A DNA stretch of 64,000 nucleotides from the NCBI GenBank assembly GCA_045595365.1, contig JAZOAI010000011.1, positions 62,001-126,000 of the forward strand, in the 5' to 3' direction. This DNA comes from SIG480 sp045595365. GTDB taxonomy: Bacteria; Bacillota; Clostridia; Oscillospirales; JAAYXM01. Shown in pieces: positions 9,383 through 18,060 of the stretch. Position 1 is the first letter of the stretch; every line of letters starts with the position of its first letter. A program made the position numbers and the translations under genes. The notes below the pieces were generated by a model. The model saw nothing but the letters and a program-made list of their open reading frames with translations, ran no database searches and was not told where the DNA came from.

Positions 9383-10765
9383 ATGAGTAAAGGACTTGAA
9401 AATTTCCTTGAGAGTATGCGGGGGAAGCGATGCGCCGTAATCGGGATGGGCGTCAGCAATACTCCGCTTATACGATTGTTGCTTACAAGTGGTGCAAAGG
9501 TTTTGATTTGTGATAAAAAGACGGAACACGAGGATATGCTCGTTAAAGAATTTGGTGGCCTTGGTGCAGACTTTTGCTTTGGTGACGAATATCTTTCAAA
9601 CCTTAATGATGTTGATGTTATTTTTAAAACTCCGGGAATGAGGTATGATGTGCCGGAGCTTCTTGTTGCTGAAAAAGTCGGAACCGTTATAACTACCGAA
9701 ATGGAACAGTTTTTAAAGCTGTGTCCGTGCAAGTGTATCGGCGTTACGGGAAGCGACGGAAAAACAACCACAACGACCATAATAGGAAAGCTTCTTGAAG
9801 CATCTCAAAAAAGATGTTTTGTCGGGGGTAACATAGGAAAGCCGTTGCTTCCGGAGGTGGATACAATGGAAGCCTCTGATTTTGCGGTTGTTGAGCTGTC
9901 GTCATTCCAGCTGATGAACATAAAGTTCAGCCCCGAAATATCGGTTATAACAAACATAACTCCGAACCATCTTGATGTTCACAAATCATTTGAAGAATAC
10001 ATCGAAGCAAAAAAGGAAATCTTCCGCCATTCGTCAGGCAGAGTTGTTTTGAACTTTGATAATGAAGTTACGAAACTTATCGCAGAAGATATTAAAGAAA
10101 GAGCTGTCCTTTTCTCTTCGAAAACTGTTCTGGAGAACGGTTTCTGTGTTGAGGATGGGTATATAGTGAGAAAAAAAGAAGGAAAGTCAGAAAAGATTCT
10201 CTCGATTTCAGATATAAAGATTCCGGGTATGCACAATGTTGAAAACTATATGGCGGCGATTGCGGCAACCGAAGGGATTGTTTCCCGGGATGACATTGTA
10301 AATGTTGCAAAGAGCTTTGGTGGCGTAGAGCACAGGATGGAGCTTGTCCGTGAGCTTTCGGGGGTTAAATACTATAACGATTCGATTGCTTCAAGCCCGA
10401 CAAGAACAATCGCAGGGCTTTCTGCTTTTGACAGAAAGGTTATCCTGATTGCGGGAGGGTATGACAAAAAAATTCCTTTCGATGTTCTTGGTGATGCGGT
10501 CCTGAAGTATGTGAAAAAACTTATTCTCATAGGCGCAACTGCAGAGAGCATCCGTTCTGCTGTCATAAACGCCGAGGGATATGAAGAAAAAAAAGTGCCG
10601 ATAATTATGTGCGGCACTTTTGAAGATGCGGTTCATACCGCTTCCGAAGTTGCGGAAAGCGGGGATATTGTAACCCTTTCTCCGGCTTGCGCTTCTTTCG
10701 ATATGTTTAAAAACTTTATGGTGCGTGGGGAAAGGTTTAAAGAACTTGTCAACTCACTTGTATGA
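9383..10765 (+). CDS. murD: UDP-N-acetylmuramoyl-L-alanine--D-glutamate ligase
   Basis: Adds D-glutamate to UDP-MurNAc-L-Ala in the cytoplasm. 460 residues, typical for MurD. The N-terminal Rossmann domain (VIGMGVSNTPLI) binds the UDP substrate, the central ATPase domain has GVTGSDGKTTTTT, and SSFQL and ITPNHLDVH are family motifs. The C-terminal glutamate ligase domain includes ILIAGGYDKKIPF. GGAGGGG lies upstream of the ATG at 9383. It is convergent with tmcAL and the two reading frames overlap by 12 bp. It lies apart from any other mur cluster in this window. Confidence 0.96.
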   Translation: MSKGLENFLESMRGKRCAVIGMGVSNTPLIRLLLTSGAKVLICDKKTEHEDMLVKEFGGLGADFCFGDEYLSNLNDVDVIFKTPGMRYDVPELLVAEKVGTVITTEMEQFLKLCPCKCIGVTGSDGKTTTTTIIGKLLEASQKRCFVGGNIGKPLLPEVDTMEASDFAVVELSSFQLMNIKFSPEISVITNITPNHLDVHKSFEEYIEAKKEIFRHSSGRVVLNFDNEVTKLIAEDIKERAVLFSSKTVLENGFCVEDGYIVRKKEGKSEKILSISDIKIPGMHNVENYMAAIAATEGIVSRDDIVNVAKSFGGVEHRMELVRELSGVKYYNDSIASSPTRTIAGLSAFDRKVILIAGGYDKKIPFDVLGDAVLKYVKKLILIGATAESIRSAVINAEGYEEKKVPIIMCGTFEDAVHTASEVAESGDIVTLSPACASFDMFKNFMVRGERFKELVNSLV

Positions 10766-11950
10766 TATAAACACGGGGGATTTTTTCAGTGCGCCCCCTT
10801 GTTCTACAGGTTTTTTCATAAAGAGAGAATAAATATCGTCAGCGCGTTTTTCAAGGGCGAGTAGGCTTTTTGCCGGCTCGCTCTCATTTTTTATCGAAGC
10901 GGGTTTTGTTATGACAGGAATTTCAGAGGAGGTCTTTATTTGCTTAAGAATTGCCCTTCCTGCATCTGAAAAGGCAAGAAGCTTTACATATGGTGGGGGA
11001 GCTGTGACAAGTTCGGATTTTATGTCAAGGAACGCATTAATAAGTATGCGGCGTATTCGGGAGTGCGTATATCGCTTAGTCTTTGCAATAGAAATAGCTT
11101 CTTCAAGTGACGTGCTTGCGGAAACTGCATCAAATAAGCGGTTTTCAAGCCCCTCGGATACATCGGAATATCTTTTGAAATCTTCAGGAGAAAGGCGCTT
11201 GAGGGTGGATAGTATAGAAATTGAAGCGTTGGAGATATTTACAGGCGCGTGCCCGAGAGAAGCTTCGCGATTTAAAATTTCCGCGCAGGAAACGGGGAGG
11301 AGGTCGTTCACATTCTCGTTTTTTAAAATAAGCTCCCGTATATGTGATGCAGAAGAGAATGCCCCTGATGAGGTTTCCGCATCGTGTGCAGTCCCTACGC
11401 GTTTTATTGCGACGGGAGAAATATCTGATTTGAGAAGAAAAAGTGCTTTCAGGTACTCAACTGCAAGAATGTTGTTGGGAGTTTTAATAAGTTCTGCAAG
11501 GGTTTTATCTTTTTTATAAAGCGCACTTTCTCGCGCCGCGGCATAAGAAACGCCCTTTGAAAGCTCTTCTGTTATTGCGGAATCAAGCTCACCCGAACCA
11601 AGCAGAGTTGCAGCCCTTATAAGCTCATTTATGTTGTCGGTTTCAGCTCCGAAGGCGAGATAAGAAACAACTCCGAGGTTCTCAAGAATTGACACGGCGC
11701 CAAATGCAAATCGTTCTGCAGAAGATAGAGCATACGGCAAGGGAAGCTCGAGAACAATGTCGGCACCGCAGCGGACTGCGACTTCGGCTCGCGCATGCTT
11801 TTGCATAATTGCAAGATCGCCGCGTTGAACAAAATTTCCGCTCATTACACAGATTATTGCATCTGCCCCGCGTGATTTAATTTCTTCAAGCTGATACAGA
11901 TGGCCGTTGTGAAACGGGTTGTATTCGCAGACAATGCCGTAAATGTTCAT
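10754..11950 (-). CDS. tmcAL: tRNA(Met) cytidine acetate ligase (YlbM/TmcAL family)
   Basis: 398-residue nucleotidyltransferase-like protein. The N terminus MNIYGIVCEYNPFHNGH carries an HxGH-type motif. The family activates acetate with ATP to form N4-acetylcytidine at the wobble base of elongator tRNA-Met. The frame is open to 12043, but the ATG at 11950 has AAAGGAGTG and begins exactly at the conserved N terminus. It is divergent from ackA (acetate kinase), so two acetate-using enzymes share one 170-bp intergenic region. Earlier annotations call this protein a nucleotidyltransferase or UPF0348. Confidence 0.9.
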   Translation of the reverse strand: MNIYGIVCEYNPFHNGHLYQLEEIKSRGADAIICVMSGNFVQRGDLAIMQKHARAEVAVRCGADIVLELPLPYALSSAERFAFGAVSILENLGVVSYLAFGAETDNINELIRAATLLGSGELDSAITEELSKGVSYAAARESALYKKDKTLAELIKTPNNILAVEYLKALFLLKSDISPVAIKRVGTAHDAETSSGAFSSASHIRELILKNENVNDLLPVSCAEILNREASLGHAPVNISNASISILSTLKRLSPEDFKRYSDVSEGLENRLFDAVSASTSLEEAISIAKTKRYTHSRIRRILINAFLDIKSELVTAPPPYVKLLAFSDAGRAILKQIKTSSEIPVITKPASIKNESEPAKSLLALEKRADDIYSLFMKKPVEQGGALKKSPVFISYK

Positions 11951-11986
11951 TTTTTCACTCCTTTTGCTAAAAAATTCAAAAAACAC

Positions 11987-12015
11987 TTGCAAAAAGCAAC
12001 GATATAATGTAAAAT
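11987..12015 (+). promoter_or_regulatory. Possible ackA promoter
   Basis: TTGCAA at 11987-11992 and TAAAAT at 12010-12015 with 17-bp spacing. The overlapping TATAAT at 12003-12008 is closer to consensus but has no -35 at proper distance. The start codon is about 105 bp downstream. Confidence 0.4.
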
Positions 12016-12120
12016 ATATAGTGCTGTCTGGAAGGGGCAGCATAGTTATTTATATTTTAACTGCAAAGCCATCATTTTTCAAGATGTGCGACAGAATTAA
12101 TTTACCGGAGGGAATACATT

Positions 12121-13314
12121 ATGAAAATTCTTGTTATAAACGCAGGAAGCTCCTCGCTGAAATATCAGTTTATGGAATCCGAGGGCGGTCAGGTTTTTGC
12201 AAAAGGTCTATGTGAACGTATAGGCATTGATGGCCGTCTTACGCACAAGGTTCCGGGGCGTGATGATGTTAAGGTCGATATAGCTATGCCGACTCACGGC
12301 GAGGCTATTCAGTCAGTTCTCGACATCCTTGTTGACCCCACAAACGGCGTCATAGCTTCTACCGATGAAATTGCGGCTGTCGGCCATAGAGTTCTCCACG
12401 GCGGTATGGAATTCACTGCAAGCTGCCTTGTAGATGATGCTTGCATCGCTGCAATCGAAAAGTGCATCCCGCTCGGCCCGCTTCATAACCCGGCAAACCT
12501 TATGGGAATCCGCGCTTGTCAGAAGGTTATGCCGACAACTCCGCAGGTCGCGGTTTTTGATACTGCGTTCCATATGACAATGCCGCCCAAGGCTTACATA
12601 TACCCGATCCCGTATGAATATTATGAGAAGGATGACGTTCGCCGCTACGGTTTCCACGGAACAAGCCACCGCTATGTTTCTGCACGTGCGATAGATATGC
12701 TCGGAAACCCCGAACACAGCCGCGTTATCTGCTGCCACCTCGGAAACGGCTCATCTCTTTCTGCTGTTGTTGACGGCAAATGCCAGGATACAAGTATGGG
12801 TCTTGGTCCGCTCGCAGGCTTTCTTATGGGTACCCGCGCCGGAGACATTGACGCAACAATCCTTGAATACCTTATGGGGCGTTACGGGTATGATATCAAG
12901 GAAATGAACAACATCCTCAACAAGAAGTCCGGTGTTCTCGGAATTTCCGGTGTAAGCTCCGACTTCCGCGACCTCGACGAGGCTGCTGCAAACGGAAATG
13001 AGCGCGCAAGACTTGCTCTTGACAAGTTTATTTACGACGTAAAGAAGTTTATCGGTGCGTACGCCACTGCTATGGGCGGAGTTGACGCTATCGTATTCAC
13101 TGCCGGTATCGGAGAAAACTCCACTGACCTTCGCCGTGACATATGCTCAGGTCTTGAATATATGGGTGTTAAGATTGATGAGGAAAAGAACAAAGTCCGC
13201 GGAAAAGAAGTTGATGTTTCTGCAAGCGATTCGAAGGTTAAGATATTCATTATCCCGACAAACGAAGAGCTTATGATAGCAAAGGATACGGAAGAAATCG
13301 TAAAAGCACTTTAA
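12121..13314 (+). CDS. ackA: Acetate kinase
   Basis: Interconverts acetyl phosphate plus ADP and acetate plus ATP, the ATP-yielding end step of anaerobic fermentation. The 397 residues begin with the ASKHA-fold motif INAGSSSLKYQF. Further family blocks are VGHRVLHGG, FDTAFH, YRYGFHGTSH-like RRYGFHGTSHRYV, HLGNGSS and FTAGIGENS. CCGGAGGG lies upstream of the ATG at 12121. It is monocistronic, with a strong terminator 17 bp after the stop. The partner phosphotransacetylase is not in the window. Confidence 0.97.
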   Translation: MKILVINAGSSSLKYQFMESEGGQVFAKGLCERIGIDGRLTHKVPGRDDVKVDIAMPTHGEAIQSVLDILVDPTNGVIASTDEIAAVGHRVLHGGMEFTASCLVDDACIAAIEKCIPLGPLHNPANLMGIRACQKVMPTTPQVAVFDTAFHMTMPPKAYIYPIPYEYYEKDDVRRYGFHGTSHRYVSARAIDMLGNPEHSRVICCHLGNGSSLSAVVDGKCQDTSMGLGPLAGFLMGTRAGDIDATILEYLMGRYGYDIKEMNNILNKKSGVLGISGVSSDFRDLDEAAANGNERARLALDKFIYDVKKFIGAYATAMGGVDAIVFTAGIGENSTDLRRDICSGLEYMGVKIDEEKNKVRGKEVDVSASDSKVKIFIIPTNEELMIAKDTEEIVKAL

Positions 13315-13330
13315 TTTTTAAAGATTAAAA

Positions 13331-13369
13331 ATCTCCCGCAATACAGAAAGGTATTGCGGGAGATTTTTT
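13331..13369 (+). terminator. Intrinsic terminator after ackA
   Basis: A 14-bp perfect stem (13331-13344 with 13351-13364) with a 6-nt loop, followed by TTTTT. The left arm also has an A-rich flank, so it could serve the leftward DUF378 gene ending at 13396 as well. Confidence 0.92.
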
Positions 13370-13395
13370 CATAAAAGTGCAGAATTCGGATTCTG

Positions 13396-13620
13396 TTACA
13401 TATGTCCTCTTTCTTTGTGCGTTGTCATAACCGCATCGTCACGGAAGAAGAGAGAGATGCACCAGATGCCGCCAAGAGCTACGAGCGTATAGATGATTCT
13501 GCTGAGGATTGCACCCTGGCCGCCGAAAATAGCAGCGACGATATCAAACTGGAACAAACCTATTGAACCCCAGTTGAGCGCGCCGACTATTGTGAGAAGA
13601 AGTGCGATTCTGTCAAACAT
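13396..13620 (-). CDS. DUF378 small membrane protein
   Basis: 74-residue protein with two predicted membrane helices (about 5-25 and 40-60) and the DUF378 motif ALNWGSIGLF near the N terminus. The frame extends to a TTG at 13629, but AAGGAG abuts that codon, whereas the ATG at 13620 is 8 bp from it, so the shorter start is preferred. DUF378 proteins are widespread in Firmicutes and have no known function. It stands alone between ackA and asnS. Confidence 0.82.
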   Translation of the reverse strand: MFDRIALLLTIVGALNWGSIGLFQFDIVAAIFGGQGAILSRIIYTLVALGGIWCISLFFRDDAVMTTHKERGHM

Positions 13621-13751
13621 ATTTTTCAACTCCTTAATTCTTGTATTTTAGGCTACATAAGAAGTATTCCAGATATGCGCCTATGTAATTCGTGAATTAT
13701 ATTGCAATATTTGGAATTAAATTAAAAAACGGGAAAATTTGTATAGACTTT

Positions 13752-13779
13752 TTGACAAATTTATGTTTAAATATATAGT
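13752..13779 (+). promoter_or_regulatory. Sigma-A promoter of asnS
   Basis: A consensus TTGACA at 13752-13757 and TATAGT at 13774-13779 with 16-bp spacing, 31 bp before the asnS start codon. There is no room for a T-box leader. Confidence 0.75.
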
Positions 13780-13809
13780 ATGTAGTTTTATGTAATGGAG
13801 TTGAAATTT

Positions 13810-15198
13810 ATGAAGCTTATAAATGTAAGAGAGCTGTTTAACTCACCAAACAATTTTTCTGAAAAATCTGTAACCGTCGGTGGTTGGGTCCGTACGGTTC
13901 GTGACTCAAAAGTGTTTGGTTTTATAGAGCTTAATGACGGCTCATATTTTAAAAGCGTTCAGGTTGTTATAGATGACTCGCTTGAGAACTTTTCTGAGCT
14001 TGTTCATTTGAATGTCGGAAGCGCTGTTGTAGTAACGGGAAGGTTCATCCTGACGCCAGACGCAAAACAGCCGTTTGAAATCAAAGCAGAGAAGGTCAGC
14101 ATTGAAGGCGAATCTGCCCCTGACTATCCTCTGCAGAAGAAAAGACATTCGCTTGAGTTTTTGAGAACTATCTCTTATCTCCGCCCGAGAACAAATACCT
14201 TCTCGGCAGTGTTCAGAGTGAGAAGTGAAGCGGCATACGCAATTCACAAGTTCTTTAACGAGCGCGGATTTGTATATGCACATACCCCGATTATAACGGG
14301 CAGTGACTGCGAGGGAGCAGGTGAGATGTTCAAAATCTCAACTCTCGATATGGAAAACCCGCCGCGTGATGAAAATGGAAAGGTTGACTACTCAAAGGAT
14401 TTCTTCGGCAGGGAAGCAAGCCTTACCGTTTCCGGCCAGCTCGAGGCGGAGACCTTCGCGCTCGCGTTCGGAAAAACCTACACCTTCGGGCCTACCTTCC
14501 GCGCAGAAAACTCGAACACTGCGCGCCACGCAGCTGAGTTCTGGATGATAGAGCCTGAAATTGCTTTTGCGGATTTAAACGACGATATGGAGCTTGCAGA
14601 AGCAATGGTCAAGTATGTTATCGGCCACGTTCTTGATAATTGCAAGGAGGAAATGAATTTCTTCAACAGCTTTGTTGATAAAGGCCTCATAGAGCGCCTT
14701 GAACACGTTGTAAACTCATCCTTCGGAGTTATGGAATATGCTGAGGGAATCAAGATTTTGGAGCAGCATAAGGATAAGTTTGAATACCCCGTCTTCTTCG
14801 GGTGTGACCTTCAGACAGAACACGAAAGATTCCTCACTGAAGAAATTATGAAAAAACCGATGTTCTTAATCAATTATCCCAAAGAGATTAAGGCTTTCTA
14901 TATGCGCCAGAATGACGACGGAAAGACCGTTGCGGCGATGGACCTTTTTGTTCCCGGCATAGGTGAGCTTATAGGAGGAAGCCAGCGTGAAGAACGCTAC
15001 GATGTTCTGGCGGCAAAGATGGATGAAATGGGGCTTAACCGCGACGATTATGATTGGTATCTCAACCTTCGTCGTTTCGGCGGAGTCTCTCACGCGGGAT
15101 ACGGGCTCGGATTTGAGCGTCTGATTATGTACCTTACGGGCATAAGCAACATTCGTGACGTTCTTCCGTTCCCGAGATGCACAGGTAAGCTTTTATAA
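13810..15198 (+). CDS. asnS: Asparaginyl-tRNA synthetase
   Basis: Class IIb aminoacyl-tRNA synthetase of 462 residues. The N-terminal OB fold (VTVGGWVRTVRDSKVFGFIE) binds the anticodon. The class II motifs follow: motif 2 in TFGPTFRAENSNTARHAAEF and motif 3 in GYGLGFERLIMYLTG. The histidine- and asparagine-containing NSNTARH favours Asn over Asp specificity. The frame starts at 13795, but that ATG overlaps the GGAG ribosome-binding site (13797-13800), so the ATG at 13810 is used. Confidence 0.95.
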   Translation: MKLINVRELFNSPNNFSEKSVTVGGWVRTVRDSKVFGFIELNDGSYFKSVQVVIDDSLENFSELVHLNVGSAVVVTGRFILTPDAKQPFEIKAEKVSIEGESAPDYPLQKKRHSLEFLRTISYLRPRTNTFSAVFRVRSEAAYAIHKFFNERGFVYAHTPIITGSDCEGAGEMFKISTLDMENPPRDENGKVDYSKDFFGREASLTVSGQLEAETFALAFGKTYTFGPTFRAENSNTARHAAEFWMIEPEIAFADLNDDMELAEAMVKYVIGHVLDNCKEEMNFFNSFVDKGLIERLEHVVNSSFGVMEYAEGIKILEQHKDKFEYPVFFGCDLQTEHERFLTEEIMKKPMFLINYPKEIKAFYMRQNDDGKTVAAMDLFVPGIGELIGGSQREERYDVLAAKMDEMGLNRDDYDWYLNLRRFGGVSHAGYGLGFERLIMYLTGISNIRDVLPFPRCTGKLL

Positions 15199-15230
15199 AA
15201 AATAATAAATGTATTATAGGAGAAAAGATT

Positions 15231-16511
15231 ATGAACAAGATTTCTTACAAAAACCTTTCAAAGGACGAGGCAAAAACGTTGCTTGCAGCTTTGCAAAAGG
15301 AATATGCGGCTTATGTTGCCCAGGGGCTCAAGCTTGATATGTCAAGAGGTAAGCCGGCACCGAATCAGCTTGACCTCAGTGAAGACCTCTTCACGGTTCT
15401 TTCAAAGAATGGTGACGTTGCAGACGTTTCTCCCGATGTCAGAAACTACGGCGGGATGGACGGGATTCCCGAGATGAAGGCTCTTTTTGCAGAGATGCTC
15501 GGGGTTAAGACAAGTGAAGTAATTGTTGGCGGCAACGCAAGCCTCACAATGATGTTTGATATGGTTTCCCGCTCTGTAACTCACGGCGTTATGGGAAGCA
15601 CCCCGTGGTGCAAGCTTCCCGAAGTAAAGTTCCTTTGCCCGGTTCCGGGATATGACAGACATTTCGGAATCTGCGAATGCTTCGGCATTAAGATGATTCC
15701 GATTGCAATGACAGAAACCGGCCCCGATATGAACGAGGTTCGCAAATATGTAGAAAACGATGATGCAGTAAAGGGAATTTGGTGCGTTCCGAAGTATTCC
15801 AATCCGAGTGGCATTAGCTATTCTGACGATGTTGTCCGCGCTTTTGCAGCTCTCAAACCCGCTGCTGCTGATTTCAGAATTTTCTGGGATAACGCATACT
15901 GTGTCCACGACCTCTATGAAAAGGGCGACGATATTCTCAACATTCTCGATGAGTGCAGAAAAGCGGGCAAGGAAGATATGTGCTATATCTTCGCATCAAC
16001 CTCAAAAATGACATTCCCGGGTGCCGGCGTTGCTGTTATGGCAATGAGCGAGGCAAATGTCGCATGGGCAAAGAACATCCTCAAATATCAGATGATTGGT
16101 CCGGATAAAATCAATCAGCTCCGTCATGTTCGTTTCTTTAAGAATGTTGACGGCATCAAGGCTCATATGAAGAAGCATGCAAAAATTATGGCTCCGAAGT
16201 TTGACGTTGTTCTCAATGTTCTTGACAGTGAACTTTCAGGGCTTGATATTGCAGAATGGACAGCTCCTAACGGCGGATATTTCATAAGCCTCGATGTCAC
16301 CGGCGGTTCTGCAAAGCGTGTCCACAAGCTTATGGCAGAAGCAGGTGTTGTTATGACAGGCTGCGGAGCAACCTTCCCGTACGGCAACGACCCCGAGGAT
16401 GCAAACCTCCGCATCGCACCGTCATATCCGACAGTCTCTGAACTCGAGACCGCTTCAAAGCTTCTTGCGCTCTGCGTAAAGCTTGCAGCTCTCGAAAATA
16501 TAATTGGGTAG
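15231..16511 (+). CDS. PLP-dependent aspartate aminotransferase (type Ic-like)
   Basis: 426-residue fold-type I aminotransferase. The conserved start LDMSRGKPAPNQLDLS and the PLP-lysine motif ASTSKMTFPGAG place it in the PF12897 subgroup, described as aspartate aminotransferase subgroup Ic. DNAYCVHDL holds the aspartate that contacts the PLP pyridine nitrogen. It would interconvert aspartate and oxaloacetate with 2-oxoglutarate/glutamate. It lies 32 bp after asnS and touches purB, both aspartate- or asparagine-related steps, which suggests a co-transcribed aspartate-use group (inference). AGGAGAAAA lies before the ATG. Confidence 0.88.
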   Translation: MNKISYKNLSKDEAKTLLAALQKEYAAYVAQGLKLDMSRGKPAPNQLDLSEDLFTVLSKNGDVADVSPDVRNYGGMDGIPEMKALFAEMLGVKTSEVIVGGNASLTMMFDMVSRSVTHGVMGSTPWCKLPEVKFLCPVPGYDRHFGICECFGIKMIPIAMTETGPDMNEVRKYVENDDAVKGIWCVPKYSNPSGISYSDDVVRAFAALKPAAADFRIFWDNAYCVHDLYEKGDDILNILDECRKAGKEDMCYIFASTSKMTFPGAGVAVMAMSEANVAWAKNILKYQMIGPDKINQLRHVRFFKNVDGIKAHMKKHAKIMAPKFDVVLNVLDSELSGLDIAEWTAPNGGYFISLDVTGGSAKRVHKLMAEAGVVMTGCGATFPYGNDPEDANLRIAPSYPTVSELETASKLLALCVKLAALENIIG

Positions 16512-16521
16512 GGGAAAAACG

Positions 16522-17952
16522 ATGAGAAATGTATATGAATCTCCGCTGAATTCTCGTTACGCAAGCCGGGAGATGACAGAACTCTTTTCACCGGATACGA
16601 AATTCCGCACTTGGAGAAAACTCTGGATTGCGCTTGCACGAGCCGAGATGAAGCTCGGGCTTCCGGTTACGCAGGAGCAGATTGACGAGCTTGAAAAATT
16701 CAAAAATGACATCAACTACGAAGAAGCAGAAGCACGAGAGAAGGAAGTCCGCCACGACGTTATGTCACACGTTTATGCATACGGGCTTCAGTGTCCGAAA
16801 GCTCGCGGAATAATCCACCTTGGAGCGACGAGCTGTTATGTAGGCGATAACACCGACATTATCATAATGCGCGATGCGCTCAAGCTTATCAGAAAAAGGC
16901 TTGTGAGCGTAATTTCTGCGTTGTCTGACTTTGCTGATAAGTATAAGGATATGCCGACACTTGGGTTTACCCATTATCAGCCGGCACAGCTCACAACTGT
17001 CGGAAAGCGCGCAACGCTCTGGATAAATGAGCTTTTGTATGACTTATCCGAGCTTGAGTTTCGGATCGACGCGATGCGCCTTCTCGGTTCAAAGGGAACA
17101 ACCGGAACGCAGGCGAGCTTTATGGAGCTTTTTGACGGCGACGAAGAAAAAATCAAGAAAATGGAAAAATACATAGCCGAGGAGCTTGGATTTGACGGAG
17201 TTGTTCCGGTATCGGGGCAGACGTATTCCAGAAAGATTGATTCAATGGCATTGTCCACACTTTCCGGAATTGCTCAGAGTGCTTGCAAATTTGCAACAGA
17301 CCTTCGCTTACTTTCAAATCTCAAGGAAATGGAAGAGCCTTTTGAAAAGAAGCAAATCGGTTCCTCTGCAATGCCTTATAAGAGAAACCCGATGCGTTCA
17401 GAACGTATATGTGCGCTGTCAAAGTTTGTTATAAGCACGGCGATAAACCCGGCCCTTACCGCGGCTACGCAGTGGTTCGAGAGAACTCTTGATGACTCTG
17501 CAAACAAGCGTCTTGCCGTTGCCGAGGCTTTCCTTGCGACCGATGCAATTCTCTCGATTTACCTCAACATAGCATCGGGGCTTGTCGTTTACCCGAAGGT
17601 AATCAGAAAACACATAATGGAAGAACTCCCGTTTATGGCGAGCGAAAACATTATGATGGATGCTGTTAAGCGCGGTGGAGACCGCCAGGAGCTCCACGAG
17701 CTTATCAGAACTCATTCAGTTGCTGCTGGAAAGCGCGTTAAGGAAGACGGGGAGGCTAATGACCTCATCGACAGAATTGCCGTAGACCCTGCTTTCGGAA
17801 TGTCGAAGGAAGAGATTGAATCCAATCTCGACCCGAAGAACTATACCGGCAGAAGCTCATCTCAGGTAACGGAGTTTATTAAGGACTTCGTTAAGCCTGC
17901 AATTTCAAAATACAGTGCAGATATTGATGTGGAAGCTGAACTTAAAGTCTAA
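16522..17952 (+). CDS. purB: Adenylosuccinate lyase
   Basis: Cleaves adenylosuccinate to AMP and SAICAR to AICAR, both releasing fumarate, in purine synthesis. 476 residues, of the longer subfamily that also includes the animal enzyme. The fumarase/aspartase signature is SSAMPYKRNPMRSE, with the catalytic serine, and TSCYVGDNTD and GFTHYQPAQLTT are substrate-binding blocks. The frame opens at a TTG (16504) inside the previous gene; the ATG at 16522 with TAGGGGAAAA upstream is the better start. It follows the aminotransferase by 10 bp. Confidence 0.95.
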   Translation: MRNVYESPLNSRYASREMTELFSPDTKFRTWRKLWIALARAEMKLGLPVTQEQIDELEKFKNDINYEEAEAREKEVRHDVMSHVYAYGLQCPKARGIIHLGATSCYVGDNTDIIIMRDALKLIRKRLVSVISALSDFADKYKDMPTLGFTHYQPAQLTTVGKRATLWINELLYDLSELEFRIDAMRLLGSKGTTGTQASFMELFDGDEEKIKKMEKYIAEELGFDGVVPVSGQTYSRKIDSMALSTLSGIAQSACKFATDLRLLSNLKEMEEPFEKKQIGSSAMPYKRNPMRSERICALSKFVISTAINPALTAATQWFERTLDDSANKRLAVAEAFLATDAILSIYLNIASGLVVYPKVIRKHIMEELPFMASENIMMDAVKRGGDRQELHELIRTHSVAAGKRVKEDGEANDLIDRIAVDPAFGMSKEEIESNLDPKNYTGRSSSQVTEFIKDFVKPAISKYSADIDVEAELKV

Positions 17953-17966
17953 AATTTAAAAATCTA

Positions 17967-17995
17967 TTGACTAAATTTTATTAAAAAGATATAAT
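17967..17995 (+). promoter_or_regulatory. Sigma-A promoter of secDF
   Basis: TTGACT at 17967-17972 and TATAAT at 17990-17995 separated by 17 bp, just after the purB stop and 65 bp before the secD start. Confidence 0.85.
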
Positions 17996-18060
17996 AATCT
18001 AGTGCTTGCACAAAATGTTTGAAACTATATGTTGTGCAAATTCTAAGGAGGTTTATTCAA

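Noticed and set aside
10911..11519. Long plus-strand frame of about 200 codons inside tmcAL
   Set aside because: It is antisense to a clear, conserved gene and has no ribosome-binding site; it is an artefact of codon bias.
13630..13809. T-box leader before asnS
   Set aside because: The promoter lies 31 bp before the start, and no T-box or specifier structure is present.
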